A DNA stretch of 64,000 bases, taken from the NCBI RefSeq assembly GCF_042677145.1, contig NZ_JBHTIT010000001.1, positions 1,178,001 through 1,242,000 on the forward strand, given 5' to 3'. The stretch comes from Perlucidibaca wandonensis (lineage in GTDB: Bacteria > Pseudomonadota > Gammaproteobacteria > Pseudomonadales > Moraxellaceae). The notes under the pieces are model-generated. The model was given only the letters and a program-made list of their open reading frames with translations, did not search any database and was not told the DNA's origin. Positions 16,169 to 25,140 of this stretch are shown piece after piece. How positions within the stretch are numbered: the first letter of the stretch is position 1; every line of letters begins with the position of its first letter. The translations under genes were made by a program, and so were the position numbers.

Positions 16169-18001
16169 ATGTCTACACCTCATGCCGATGTCATTAGCCC
16201 ACTCGATGTGGCGCGTAAAATCCCCGGTCTGCTGCGCAAAGCACCGCGCATGATCAAAGGCCTGATGATGGCCAACAGTACCGACACCAACACACCGTTA
16301 GGGCTGGCATGGGCATTTGAAAAGTCGACACAAGAGCATCCGCACGGTATCGCGCTGTATTACCAAGACCAACAGTTTAGCTATTCGCAATTCAACCAAT
16401 GGGCCAACCGCATTGCTCACCACTTTCTAGCCCAAGGCCTAAAAAAAGGTGATGTGGCAGTCGTACTGATTGAAAACCGCCCTGAGCTATTAGTTACGGT
16501 ATTAGGCTTGGCAAAAATCGGTGTAGTGTCAGCACTGGTGAACACTTCCCAAACCGGAAAAGTGCTCACACACAGCATCAACTTGGTAGAACCAAAAGCC
16601 ATTATTGTGGGCGCCGAATGCGTTCAAGCTGTCACCGATGTTGAAGCCGAGCTAACACTCGATAGCGCGCAACGCTACTGGCTAGCTGATGCGCCAACAT
16701 TGGAAAAACCCGGCCGTGCGCCGAAAGGCTGGCGCAGCTTGGCTAAAGAAATTGCCGACTGCCCCAACTACAATCCGCCAAGCACACAGAAAAACTTCCG
16801 CCCCGATGGCCTGTTTTACGTCTACACCTCTGGCACTACCGGCCTGCCAAAAGCTGCCGTATTTAACAATGGCCGCTGGATGAAGGCCTATGGCGGCTTT
16901 GGCTACACTTTCAACCTCAATGCCGACGATGTGCTCTACGCCACACTGCCGTTCTATCACGCTACCGCCATGGTGGTGTGCTGGAGCTCGGTGCTAGCTG
17001 GCAACGCCGGCATCGCCATTCGCCGTAAGTTTTCTGCGAGTGAGTTTTGGGATGACATTCGTCGCTACAACGCCAGTGCCTTTGGCTATGTCGGTGAACT
17101 TTGCCGCTACTTATTAGAAAAACCTGCAAGCGAAACTGACAGCCAACACCGCGCTACAAAAATGGTCGGCAACGGCTTGCGCCCATCGATTTGGGGCGAG
17201 TTCAAAACTCGCTTTGGCGTTGAGGAGGTGGCTGAGCTATACGCCTCATCCGAAGGTAATGTCGGCTTCACCAATATTTTCAATTTCGACAATACCGTGG
17301 GCTTCTCACCCATGCCCTACGCCATGGTCAAATACGACAAAGAAGCCGAAGCACCAGTCCGCGACAGCAAAGGCTCGATGATCAAAGTCAAGCGCGGCGA
17401 GATCGGCCTGCTGATTGGTGAGATCACCGATAAAACACCATTCGATGGTTATACCGACAGCGTTAAAAACGCCGGCAGCTTGTTTACCGATGTCTTCAAG
17501 AAAGGTGATAAGTACTTCAATACCGGTGACTTGATGCGCGAAATTGGCTTCCGTCACGCTCAATTTGTTGATCGCACTGGCGATACCTTCCGCTGGAAAG
17601 GCGAAAACGTCTCCACCACTGAAGTCGAAAACATCATGACTGCGCATGTCGATTTGGCTGAAGCCGTGGTCTATGGCGTAGAAATCGCCAACACCAACGG
17701 CCGTGCTGGCATGGCCGCCATCACGCCGCATGAAGGCCACGAAGTGAATTTCGGCACTCTGTTAGCTCATGTCAAAGCCGAGCTTCCCGCCTATGCAGTG
17801 CCACTGTTTTTACGCGTGAAAATGGCCATGGAAACTACCGGCACCTTCAAGTATCAAAAGTCTGGTTTGAAAAACGAAGGTTTCGACCCCGCCAAAACCG
17901 GCAACGAAGCAGTCTATGTCTTGCTGCCTGGCACACAAGAATATGTGCTGCTAACGGCAGAGATGTATGCAGAAATCGAAGCTGGCGCTTATCGCTTCTA
18001 A
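16169..18001 (+). CDS. Long-chain acyl-CoA synthetase, FadD6/FATP type
   Basis: A 610-residue AMP-forming synthetase that activates fatty acids to acyl-CoA. The P-loop YVYTSGTTGLPKAA, the ALVNTSQTGKVLTHSI segment, VAELYASSEGNVGFTN and the C-terminal YFNTGDLMRE, VDRTGDTFRWKGENVSTTEV and TGTFKYQK are those of the FATP/FadD6 branch of very-long-chain and transport-linked synthetases, rather than E. coli FadD. The start is ATG 16169; an in-frame TTG five codons upstream is less likely. It follows the acyl-CoA dehydrogenase, so both probably serve fatty-acid or branched-acid breakdown. Confidence 0.9.
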   Translation: MSTPHADVISPLDVARKIPGLLRKAPRMIKGLMMANSTDTNTPLGLAWAFEKSTQEHPHGIALYYQDQQFSYSQFNQWANRIAHHFLAQGLKKGDVAVVLIENRPELLVTVLGLAKIGVVSALVNTSQTGKVLTHSINLVEPKAIIVGAECVQAVTDVEAELTLDSAQRYWLADAPTLEKPGRAPKGWRSLAKEIADCPNYNPPSTQKNFRPDGLFYVYTSGTTGLPKAAVFNNGRWMKAYGGFGYTFNLNADDVLYATLPFYHATAMVVCWSSVLAGNAGIAIRRKFSASEFWDDIRRYNASAFGYVGELCRYLLEKPASETDSQHRATKMVGNGLRPSIWGEFKTRFGVEEVAELYASSEGNVGFTNIFNFDNTVGFSPMPYAMVKYDKEAEAPVRDSKGSMIKVKRGEIGLLIGEITDKTPFDGYTDSVKNAGSLFTDVFKKGDKYFNTGDLMREIGFRHAQFVDRTGDTFRWKGENVSTTEVENIMTAHVDLAEAVVYGVEIANTNGRAGMAAITPHEGHEVNFGTLLAHVKAELPAYAVPLFLRVKMAMETTGTFKYQKSGLKNEGFDPAKTGNEAVYVLLPGTQEYVLLTAEMYAEIEAGAYRF

Positions 18002-18041
18002 CGCAGGAAAGCACAATAAAGCGACAAACGAGCTACCCACG

Positions 18042-18066
18042 GCTATCTCAGCTGTGCTGAGATAGC
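18042..18066. terminator. Strong hairpin between acyl-CoA synthetase and diguanylate cyclase
   Basis: A perfect 11-bp stem (GCTATCTCAGC and GCTGAGATAGC) with a three-base loop lies 40 bases after the synthetase stop and 28 bases before the diguanylate cyclase start. Neither side is followed by a T-run, so it may be a 3'-end stabiliser or a leader structure rather than an intrinsic terminator. Confidence 0.45.
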
Positions 18067-18093
18067 GCTCTAAGCAACGACCTGAGGTGATGC

Positions 18094-19281
18094 GTGAAAC
18101 AACTGACTGTTTGGCGTAAGCGCATCGCCGCCGCATTAGAGTGGAGTGCTGTCGACAAAGGCCTGATCCTGATGGCCGTGGCCATCCCACTGTATTTGCA
18201 GTATCTGTGCTGGTCGCTTTACGTTATTAACCGCCCTGATCGGGACCTACTCGTGCATGTCGATGTTATTCGACGCGTCATGGAGGTTGAGCTACTGCTC
18301 ATTGCAGTCGGCTTGATGATTAGCGGCGCTGGCCTATTTCTACGCAAGCGACGACCAAACTTCCTACCCTTCCAACACGCCACGCTGCAGTACTACTCGC
18401 TCAGCTTGGTGCTGATGAGCTACTCCATCGGCACCTTATCGTTTCCTGTCGGCATTGTTTTGCTTGGCGCACCAATCTTTGGTTTTATTCTGCTCGACCG
18501 CTGGGCAGTATGGTCGGCGGTATTATCATCTGTGGTGTTGCTGTTTACGCTTAATTACGCCGCTGTAGCGGGCTATATTCCTTACGCGCCAAGCAAGGTC
18601 ACACCAGCATCGGCCCACGCCTTTAGCTTTTGGATGCTCAGCGAAGTATTTTTCGCGGCACCATTCCTAATTTTGATCACCTTCATGGCAGACCAAATGC
18701 TGACCTGGTGGCGCGCCCGCGAAGATCATATTCGCGTGCTTAGCCGCAGTGATGGTTTAACCGGCTTGGCCAATCGCCGGCATATTTTCAGCGAAGCCAA
18801 CGCCGCCGCTAGTGCGTCACGAGACAGCAGCCCATTAGCCTGCGTGCTACTCGATCTAGACCATTTCAAACGCGTGAATGATAGCCACGGCCATGCCACC
18901 GGCGATCGTGTCTTAAAAGCCACCGCTGAGTGTTTAACCGCCATGGTGCGTGCTGGCGATAGTGTTGGGCGTTATGGTGGGGAAGAGTTTTTAATCATCT
19001 TGCCAAATACCGATGCGACCGAGGCTCATGCTATTGCTGAGCGCTGTCGTGCGGCCATCAAGGCACTCATCGTGGTCAATGATCAGGGTGAGCCTGTCGC
19101 CATCAGTGCCAGCTTCGGCTTAACGCTGCTGAGCTCGAGTGATGGCTCAATGGATGCTGCCATCGCTCGAGCTGATGAGGCGCTGTATCAGGCCAAGGGC
19201 AATGGCCGTAACCGTGTCGAGATTTTGCTGGCTAGTTCTGGCACCGTGCCCAGCGATGCCTTTAGCAAAAACCGAAGATAA
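18094..19281 (+). CDS. Membrane diguanylate cyclase (GGDEF)
   Basis: A 395-residue c-di-GMP synthase. About six hydrophobic segments in residues 23-200 form a membrane sensor, followed by a GGDEF domain starting at DGLTGLANRRH. The active site GGEEF is at residues 295-299, and RAGD at 286-289 is a canonical inhibitory I-site five residues upstream. DLDHFKRVNDSHGH is intact, so the enzyme should be active and product-inhibited. The GTG start at 18094 has GAGG nine bases upstream. The signal sensed by the membrane part cannot be told. It ends four bases before a convergent SDR gene. Confidence 0.93.
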   Translation: MKQLTVWRKRIAAALEWSAVDKGLILMAVAIPLYLQYLCWSLYVINRPDRDLLVHVDVIRRVMEVELLLIAVGLMISGAGLFLRKRRPNFLPFQHATLQYYSLSLVLMSYSIGTLSFPVGIVLLGAPIFGFILLDRWAVWSAVLSSVVLLFTLNYAAVAGYIPYAPSKVTPASAHAFSFWMLSEVFFAAPFLILITFMADQMLTWWRAREDHIRVLSRSDGLTGLANRRHIFSEANAAASASRDSSPLACVLLDLDHFKRVNDSHGHATGDRVLKATAECLTAMVRAGDSVGRYGGEEFLIILPNTDATEAHAIAERCRAAIKALIVVNDQGEPVAISASFGLTLLSSSDGSMDAAIARADEALYQAKGNGRNRVEILLASSGTVPSDAFSKNRR

Positions 19282-19285
19282 AGGC

Positions 19286-20107
19286 TTATTTTTGCGTGCT
19301 GTCTTGTCCGACCTTAATCTCAGCTTGACGCTTCAAGCCAGCTTTGCGAAACATCCCCAGAGCTTTCGCGCTAGTCTCAGGAAATAAGCTCGCTACCTGT
19401 GCCGTAGCACCACGCCAAGGTGGCAAAGTGACTTCCATCGGGCGCTTATGCCAAACCGGCCCAACAATCGCATCCACCACTTCCTCTGCACTCAAGGCAC
19501 GCGGCCCAGAGAAAGTTAGCGCTGCTTGTTCACGGCCTTTTTGAATATCTAGCATGGGTGTTTGTACGGCGTCGGGGCAGACGGCAGTGACCGCAATGCC
19601 TTTATCGGCAAGCTCCATGGCAATGCCCAGCGTGTAACCACGTACAGCAAACTTGCTCGCGCTATAGATACCCAAACCCGGCACCGGCGTTAAGCCCGCC
19701 AATGAAGCGATATTGATAATGTGGCCGCTACCGTTTGCCAGCATATGCGGCAGCACGGCTTGGCAGCCGAAGATCACGCCCTTAACGTTAATATCGATCT
19801 GCCAATGCACATCATCGGCAGTAGCTTCATGCGCCCAGCCATCACGCAAGACACCGGCGACATTGGCCAAGACATCGACACTGCCCCACTGCGCAGCAAC
19901 ATCGGCCATTAACGTCTGCCACGCAGCGGCATCACGCACATCTAGCGACTTGATCAGTAGTTGGTTTTGGCTGGCAGTGAAGCTATTTAAAGCGCTCATG
20001 GCATCGAGATTGATGTCACAGGCACAGACTTGATGGCCTTGGCCAAGCAGTCTCCGCGCTAGCGCAAAGCCAATACCCGATGCTGCACCGGTAACGACGA
20101 CGTTCAT
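19286..20107 (-). CDS. Short-chain dehydrogenase/reductase
   Basis: A 273-residue classical SDR. The cofactor motif TGAASGIG is at the N-terminus, CDIN follows beta-strand 2 and hints at NAD(H), NVAG is present, and the catalytic Ser and YSASK stand in IINIASLAGL and GIYSASKFAV. The substrate is unknown. Its ATG overlaps the stop codon of the upstream MBL-like gene (ATGA), so the two are translationally coupled and under the same TetR-type operator. Confidence 0.9.
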   Translation of the reverse strand: MNVVVTGAASGIGFALARRLLGQGHQVCACDINLDAMSALNSFTASQNQLLIKSLDVRDAAAWQTLMADVAAQWGSVDVLANVAGVLRDGWAHEATADDVHWQIDINVKGVIFGCQAVLPHMLANGSGHIINIASLAGLTPVPGLGIYSASKFAVRGYTLGIAMELADKGIAVTAVCPDAVQTPMLDIQKGREQAALTFSGPRALSAEEVVDAIVGPVWHKRPMEVTLPPWRGATAQVASLFPETSAKALGMFRKAGLKRQAEIKVGQDSTQK

Positions 20108-21231
20108 TTCGTCACCTGCTTGGAGGATGTTGATTGCCGTGTTTTAGCTGTAGTTTTGAGAGCGCTGATGTCCGCAGAATTAGTCAGGCAACCATACTTC
20201 AGATCGCCCACGGTGATCGTTGGTGTCGTGCCGGGGCATAACCAAAAGCCACTAGCCTCAGACGATGGCGCCATATTCGGAAAGCGTCGGTCGTGAATAC
20301 TGGGGCCTGCTATCGTTTTTTCCGCCACCATCGAAATGTACTGATCGACCGCATATTCCTGGGTATTACCATTAATGATGATTTCCGCCCCCGTCTGCTT
20401 GGCGTATGCCGCCAAGCCTGGAATACGCGACAACTTCGGCTCATAAGCATCGAGACTAACGCCGTTTTCGCTGGTAACAAACAAGCCGCCATCGGTGTGC
20501 GCAACGATGGAATGATTACCTTCAGTGTGGCCTTTGGTTTTTATCAGTGCCACTGAGCCATCACCCAAATAAGTGCTTTCATCAAGCAAAATAACTTTAT
20601 CTTCTGGCACATCGGCGATGCCACCAGGGCAATACCATTGGTTATGCCAAGGCAACAGGCCTTTAGCGCTTTCCCACTCTTCACGCATGATGAGCAACTT
20701 GGCATTAGGCAATAAACCTGGGCGCTCAGCACTGCCTAGCCAACGCGTAACATTCTGCGTATGCAGGTGGTCATAGGTGATGTAGTCGACGTCTTCCGGC
20801 TTTAAACCGATATTTGCGAGCACACCAAGCACGGTATTGGTGGTGCGCACAATCAGGCTATCCATGACACCGGTGAACGCTCCGGCCTTGGCGTCGAGTT
20901 GTGCAAAAAATGGCGTCTCGCGCTGATGCTCCCAATCTGATGGGCTAACCAACAGAGTCTTCAGGCCCTCGGCGCTATCGAATTGAATAACGAATAAGCG
21001 ATTGCACAAATGCACAAATGGCGTCGGCATTGTGAACGCATTGAGGTAGGCAAATTTGGCCGGATACGGCACACGAACAAGCTCGAACGACTCGTAATAG
21101 CGCGCTTTCGGCTTCGTCAGCATATCGCGACGAAAATCTCCTGCCGCCGCCCGTGTATCGCCAACGCGCGTCATTGGCTGCAAAGCCCTTCGGCTACCAT
21201 CGAAATGTTTGATGTCCGTCATTATTTTCAT
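20104..21231 (-). CDS. MBL-fold hydrolase with altered metal motif
   Basis: A 375-residue protein with a metallo-beta-lactamase-like layout: YITYDHLHTQNVTRW in place of HxHxDH, then IKTKGHTEGNHSIVAHTDGG for the second histidine, and TSENGVS where GD is normal. The motif is therefore degenerate and the metal set may differ. The start is taken as ATG 21231, with GGGGGC upstream and a start just after the mapped promoter; an open frame continues into the promoter/operator and beyond, but those codons lie upstream of the likely transcript start. It forms an operon with the SDR and diverges from the TetR gene. I would not name a substrate. Confidence 0.7.
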   Translation of the reverse strand: MKIMTDIKHFDGSRRALQPMTRVGDTRAAAGDFRRDMLTKPKARYYESFELVRVPYPAKFAYLNAFTMPTPFVHLCNRLFVIQFDSAEGLKTLLVSPSDWEHQRETPFFAQLDAKAGAFTGVMDSLIVRTTNTVLGVLANIGLKPEDVDYITYDHLHTQNVTRWLGSAERPGLLPNAKLLIMREEWESAKGLLPWHNQWYCPGGIADVPEDKVILLDESTYLGDGSVALIKTKGHTEGNHSIVAHTDGGLFVTSENGVSLDAYEPKLSRIPGLAAYAKQTGAEIIINGNTQEYAVDQYISMVAEKTIAGPSIHDRRFPNMAPSSEASGFWLCPGTTPTITVGDLKYGCLTNSADISALKTTAKTRQSTSSKQVTK

Positions 21232-21250
21232 TGCGCTGCCCCCAAGGGAT

Positions 21251-21300
21251 TTGCTTATTGATTTCGATGCCACTATATTTCGGACAAGATATCTTGTCAA
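21251..21300. promoter_or_regulatory. Overlapping divergent promoters with TetR-type operator
   Basis: A 16-bp perfect palindrome GACAAGATATCTTGTC lies at 21283-21298. On the minus strand TTGACA (21300-21295), a 17-base spacer and TATAGT (21277-21272) make a near-consensus sigma-70 promoter for the MBL/SDR genes, with the palindrome mostly in the spacer. On the plus strand TTGCTT (21251-21256), 17 bases and TATATT (21274-21279) form a promoter for the TetR gene whose start point would fall inside the palindrome. One bound repressor dimer would block both. Confidence 0.75.
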
Positions 21301-21313
21301 AACAACAAAAGCC

Positions 21314-22075
21314 ATGGCGACAACGCATAAAATCATTAGCAACGCAGCAGCCAACACAACGGAGAAACCATCTTCGCGTGCTAAAAAGGCCTGCGCGGCA
21401 GTAGCAACTGAGAGCAGCCAACGCCCTGTTGCCACACGTGCTTATCGCGGAGCTAGTGCCGAAGAGCGTGAGGCCGAGCGTCGCCAGCGCCTGCTCGACA
21501 CCGCGCTCACGCTATTTGCCGAACAAGGCTATGCGCGCACCCCGATTGAACAGCTCTGTGCCGAGGCAAAAGTCACCGCACGGCACTTCTATCAGCTTTT
21601 TGGCAGCCGCGAAGGTTTGCTGCAAGCACTCTACGCCAAGCTCATGCAAGACTTAGGTGGTGCGCTACTCAGCGCCTTATCACAGCCGCAAGCAAATATT
21701 GCCGAGCAGTTACCGCTAGCGGTTCGCGCATTAGTCGAACATTACCTCGCAGATAATCGGCGCGCCCGCATCGGCGTGCTGGAAGTCGTTGGTGTTAGCC
21801 CAGAGATGGAGCGTCTACGCCGCGCAGCCATTCACGACATGGCAAAACTAATCGCGCTGTATATGAAGCAGCTCGCAGCGCAAGGTGACTTGCCTGACCG
21901 CGACTATCACCTCACCAGCATTGCTATTGTCGGCGGCATGAATGAGCTAATGGCGGACTGGTTAACAATCGTCGAGCCACCAAGCGTGGCTGAATTGAGC
22001 AATGAAATTATTTATTTTTTAACCGCTTTAATGCATGGCAGCCATCATCTGCCCTCACCTGAGAACTCCGTATGA
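21314..22075 (+). CDS. TetR-family transcriptional regulator
   Basis: A 253-residue TetR repressor with a long, basic, low-complexity N-terminal tail of about 50 residues before the DNA-binding domain (RQRLLDTALTLFAEQGYART, then a recognition helix in VTARHFYQLFGSREGLLQAL). The C-terminal ligand domain is unassigned. The start at ATG 21314 lies 16 bases downstream of the palindromic operator; an open frame extends upstream through it but cannot be part of the mapped transcript. Its stop overlaps the next gene by four bases, so it heads an operon of TetR, epimerase-like, membrane and flavin oxidoreductase genes. Confidence 0.9.
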   Translation: MATTHKIISNAAANTTEKPSSRAKKACAAVATESSQRPVATRAYRGASAEEREAERRQRLLDTALTLFAEQGYARTPIEQLCAEAKVTARHFYQLFGSREGLLQALYAKLMQDLGGALLSALSQPQANIAEQLPLAVRALVEHYLADNRRARIGVLEVVGVSPEMERLRRAAIHDMAKLIALYMKQLAAQGDLPDRDYHLTSIAIVGGMNELMADWLTIVEPPSVAELSNEIIYFLTALMHGSHHLPSPENSV

Positions 22076-23088
22076 CAACTCTTTGCATCACCGGCATCGG
22101 TGGCTTTATTGGCCTCGCCATGGCCAAACGCGCACTCAGCCTAGGCTGGCAAGTTCAAGGTATGGATATCTCTGAGCCAGCGGCTGCACGCGCCAGAGCC
22201 TTAGGCATTCGTGTGGTAGTGGGCGATATCAACGATGTCGATGCCGTGAGCAGCGCTGCCAGTAATGCCGACGTCGTTTTTCACACCGCCGCCATTGTTG
22301 AAGAGGATGGTGCCCGCGAAGACTATGAGCGCGTCAATGTTGAGGGCACACGCACGGTCTGTGAAGCTGCACGTACCGTCGGCGTTAAGCGTGTTGTGCA
22401 CCTCTCATCGGTGATGGTTTTTGGCTTTGACTATCTGCCTGAGATTAGCGAAGACGGCCCGCTCGATGGCCAAGGTAATGTCTATAACGACAGCAAACTC
22501 GCCAGTGAGCGCGTGGCAATGAGCTTTAATGACCCCGAGCATGGCTTTGGCGTCATCGTTATTAGACCTGGCGATGTCTATGGCCCAGGTAGCGTACCGT
22601 GGGTTATTCGCCCCATCGAACTGCTCAGACAAGGCGTATTTATGCTGCCCGATAATGGCCGTGGTGTGATCAATCATGTCCATGTCGAAAATCTTATCGA
22701 TGGTGTTTTGCTCGCCATTCAGCATGACGCTTGCGGTGAAGCTTTCACCATTACCGATGGCCTCGCCACACCATCACGCGTGTTTTTCAAAACCCATGCA
22801 CTGATTGCTGGCACACGCTTACCAACAGCGCCAACTTGGGTGCTCAAGGCTTTACTCTCGGCGCTAGGCCCAGCCTATCGTGCGCTCGGCAAAAAACCGC
22901 CCGCCAGCCCTGAGGCGATGAAATTCCTACTGCGAAAAAATCGCTACTCCATCGCCAAAGCACAACGCTTACTTGGCTATGCACCACGCATTCGTCTTAG
23001 TGAAGGTATGGCTGACCTGCTCGCCGACACCACGCTCAACCCCAAAAAAAACCAACAAAAACCAAAACCAAATCTGAAAGGATATTAA
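22072..23088 (+). CDS. NAD-dependent epimerase/dehydratase-family protein
   Basis: A 338-residue extended SDR. It starts TTLCITGIGGFIGLAMAKRA, a Rossmann glycine motif with one variation (GIGGFIG), keeps the VVHLSSVMVFG serine and has YNDSKLASE as the YxxxK active site, followed by VIRPGDVYGPGS. It resembles the 3-beta-hydroxysteroid dehydrogenase/epimerase group acting on lipophilic or sugar substrates; the exact substrate is unknown. A basic Lys/Pro/Asn-rich tail closes the protein. ATGA overlap with the TetR stop indicates coupling. Confidence 0.87.
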   Translation: MTTLCITGIGGFIGLAMAKRALSLGWQVQGMDISEPAAARARALGIRVVVGDINDVDAVSSAASNADVVFHTAAIVEEDGAREDYERVNVEGTRTVCEAARTVGVKRVVHLSSVMVFGFDYLPEISEDGPLDGQGNVYNDSKLASERVAMSFNDPEHGFGVIVIRPGDVYGPGSVPWVIRPIELLRQGVFMLPDNGRGVINHVHVENLIDGVLLAIQHDACGEAFTITDGLATPSRVFFKTHALIAGTRLPTAPTWVLKALLSALGPAYRALGKKPPASPEAMKFLLRKNRYSIAKAQRLLGYAPRIRLSEGMADLLADTTLNPKKNQQKPKPNLKGY

Positions 23089-23090
23089 CC

Positions 23091-23750
23091 ATGGCGCTAT
23101 TCGCTCCACGCATCCGTGATGCTCTACTGTTTCATTTGGCCTTTTTTGCTATTGCCATTCCGCTCGCGCTCAAACCCAGCTTAGTCAGCTTAAATCTGGG
23201 CGATTTACTGATGTATTTAGTCGCTGGCTATGTTGTCGCACTGCCGTTGGTCGGCCTGCTGCGTAAACATCGCGACTGGGTGGCGCTGTGGTGGTTTTTG
23301 CTGCCGCTATCGATGGCTCTGCCCTGTGCTGACTGGATGTTGGTGCAGAAAATGGGCACGCTGCATTTCCCCGATCATGGCGCGCCGCGCTTGGGCGGCG
23401 CTGTGCCTATCTACTTTATGGGTATGTGGCTGATGCTGCTGTGGCCGCTGTGCTGGATCAACGCCTACGCACGCTTTCCACTGTTTAATGCCGCCATCAT
23501 GGCGCTAATTGCTTTCACCACTTGGGAATGGGCCGCGCGCCCCATGGAGCTATGGCACGCGCTCGATGTCCGTCAATTTGAGGGTTTTGCGCTCTACCCC
23601 TTAATTCCTGAAATGCTGCTTGGCGCCGGCGCGTTATGGATGTGGCAAATCCAGCGCAACCGGCCGTGGCTTTCACAACTCGCTGGCGCACTTTCCGTGG
23701 CGGTATTTTACGCCGGTGCGCTGTCATTATCATTGCTATGGATAGGCTAA
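23091..23750 (+). CDS. Polytopic membrane protein, unknown function
   Basis: A 219-residue membrane protein with about six or seven hydrophobic helices. A central polar loop (QKMGTLHFPDHGAPRLGGAVP) holds two histidines and an Asp, and further conserved-looking residues occur at ARPMELWH. I do not recognise the family with confidence. AAGGATA precedes the ATG, two bases after the upstream stop, and the flavin oxidoreductase starts 11 bases after its stop, so it is a firm member of the TetR operon and probably works on the same lipophilic substrate. Confidence 0.75.
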   Translation: MALFAPRIRDALLFHLAFFAIAIPLALKPSLVSLNLGDLLMYLVAGYVVALPLVGLLRKHRDWVALWWFLLPLSMALPCADWMLVQKMGTLHFPDHGAPRLGGAVPIYFMGMWLMLLWPLCWINAYARFPLFNAAIMALIAFTTWEWAARPMELWHALDVRQFEGFALYPLIPEMLLGAGALWMWQIQRNRPWLSQLAGALSVAVFYAGALSLSLLWIG

Positions 23751-23761
23751 AGGAGACTCAT

Positions 23762-25081
23762 ATGAGCAACTTAATTAACCAACCCTTCACCCTTCCTTGT
23801 GGCGTCACGCTGCCAAACCGTCTCTGCAAAGCCGCGATGACCGAAGGTGTAGCCGATGATTATTTGCATGCCACCGCTCGCCACGCCACACTCTACAAGC
23901 GCTGGAGTGATGGCGGTGCAGGCTTGCTGCTCACCGGTAATGTGCAAATCGACCGTCGCGTATTGGAACGCCCCGGCAACGTCGCCATCGACCCCGCGCC
24001 AGAACATGGCGATGCCGAGGGCATGGCACAGCTAAAAGCCTGGGCCGCTGCTGGCACCGCTAATGGCAATCAGCTATGGATGCAAATTTCTCATGCTGGC
24101 CGCCAATCACCACGCTATGTCACCAGTGAGCCGATGGCGCCCTCACCCGTGCAGCTGAAGCTACTGGGCAATTACGGCGCACCACGCGCCTTAACAGAAG
24201 CTGAGATTTTCGACTTTATTGGGCGCTTCGCCCGTGTCGCACGCATTGCCAAAGACGCTGGCTTTACTGGCGTACAAATCCACTCGGCGCATGGCTATTT
24301 ACTGTCCTCATTTTTGTCGCCGATCACCAACCAGCGCAAAGACCAATGGGGCGGCTCGCTGGAAAATCGCGCACGCTTCTTGATTGAGGCCATTCGCGCC
24401 ACACGCAAAGCCGTTGGTGCAGATTTCCCAATTGCGGTGAAGCTCAACTCTGATGATTTCCGCAAAGGTGGTTTTAGCCACGAAGACTGCTTGGTCGTAG
24501 TGAAAATGCTCAATGCCGAGACCGTGGATTTATTAGAAATCTCTGGCGGCACCTATGAGCAACCAAAATTGCTCGGCCACACTGGCAGTGCCGACACCGC
24601 TGTCAGCGAAGCGCCGCAACGTGAGTCTACTAAACAGCGTGAGGCCTATTTCTTAAATTACGCGCGCGCCATCCGCAAAATCGCCACTATGCCTTTGATG
24701 GTCACTGGCGGTTTTCGTAGCGTAGAAGTCATGGAAGAGGCGCTGCAAGAAGGAGTTTGCGATGTCATCGGTTTGGGCCGCCCTCTGTGCAGCCACCCAG
24801 ATACACCGAATGATTTACTTAGCGGTCGCATCACGCGCGCGGTGAATTTCGAGCATCAGTTGAAGCTTGCCGATAGTGGCTTGTTTTCGCCGACCAGTAG
24901 CGTGCTGCCGTTGAAGCTGCTCAATGTGCTCGGTGGTCAGGCCTGGTATTACCAGCAGATTTTCCATCTTGCCGATGGCAAACCTGCTGACACCAAGATG
25001 GGCATTTTGAAGGCGTTTAGTGCTTATTATTGGGATGAGATCACCACGGCTCGGCGTGTGAAGAAAGCGGCTAAGCGCTAA
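23762..25081 (+). CDS. NADH:flavin oxidoreductase (old yellow enzyme family)
   Basis: A 439-residue FMN-dependent ene-reductase-type protein. It begins MSNLINQPFTLPCGVTLPNR and keeps the barrel motifs WMQISHAGRQS, GFTGVQIHSAHGYLLSSFLS (the His pair that binds the substrate carbonyl), RARFLIEAIRATR and PLMVTGGFRS. ATG 23762 has AAGGAG eight bases upstream and directly follows the membrane-protein gene. A C-terminal extension of about 60 residues follows the barrel. It probably reduces an enone or enoyl compound made or handled by the neighbouring SDR-type enzymes. Confidence 0.9.
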   Translation: MSNLINQPFTLPCGVTLPNRLCKAAMTEGVADDYLHATARHATLYKRWSDGGAGLLLTGNVQIDRRVLERPGNVAIDPAPEHGDAEGMAQLKAWAAAGTANGNQLWMQISHAGRQSPRYVTSEPMAPSPVQLKLLGNYGAPRALTEAEIFDFIGRFARVARIAKDAGFTGVQIHSAHGYLLSSFLSPITNQRKDQWGGSLENRARFLIEAIRATRKAVGADFPIAVKLNSDDFRKGGFSHEDCLVVVKMLNAETVDLLEISGGTYEQPKLLGHTGSADTAVSEAPQRESTKQREAYFLNYARAIRKIATMPLMVTGGFRSVEVMEEALQEGVCDVIGLGRPLCSHPDTPNDLLSGRITRAVNFEHQLKLADSGLFSPTSSVLPLKLLNVLGGQAWYYQQIFHLADGKPADTKMGILKAFSAYYWDEITTARRVKKAAKR

Positions 25082-25088
25082 AACTAAC

Positions 25089-25130
25089 AACACTGGCGCA
25101 TCGAAGATTTTTAGTCGATGCGCCAGTGTT
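25089..25130. terminator. Bidirectional hairpin between convergent genes
   Basis: A perfect 16-bp stem (arms 25089-25104 and 25115-25130, starting AACACTGGCG) with a ten-base loop lies between the convergent flavin oxidoreductase and glutathione reductase genes. On the minus strand it is followed by AGTTTT; on the plus strand only by ATTAAT. It fits a shared terminator. Confidence 0.8.
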
Positions 25131-25140
25131 ATTAATAGCC

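Noticed and set aside
21232..21435. N-terminal extension of the MBL-like protein with a membrane helix
   Set aside because: These codons lie across the mapped promoters and operator and overlap the TetR gene; the homologous region begins after ATG 21231.
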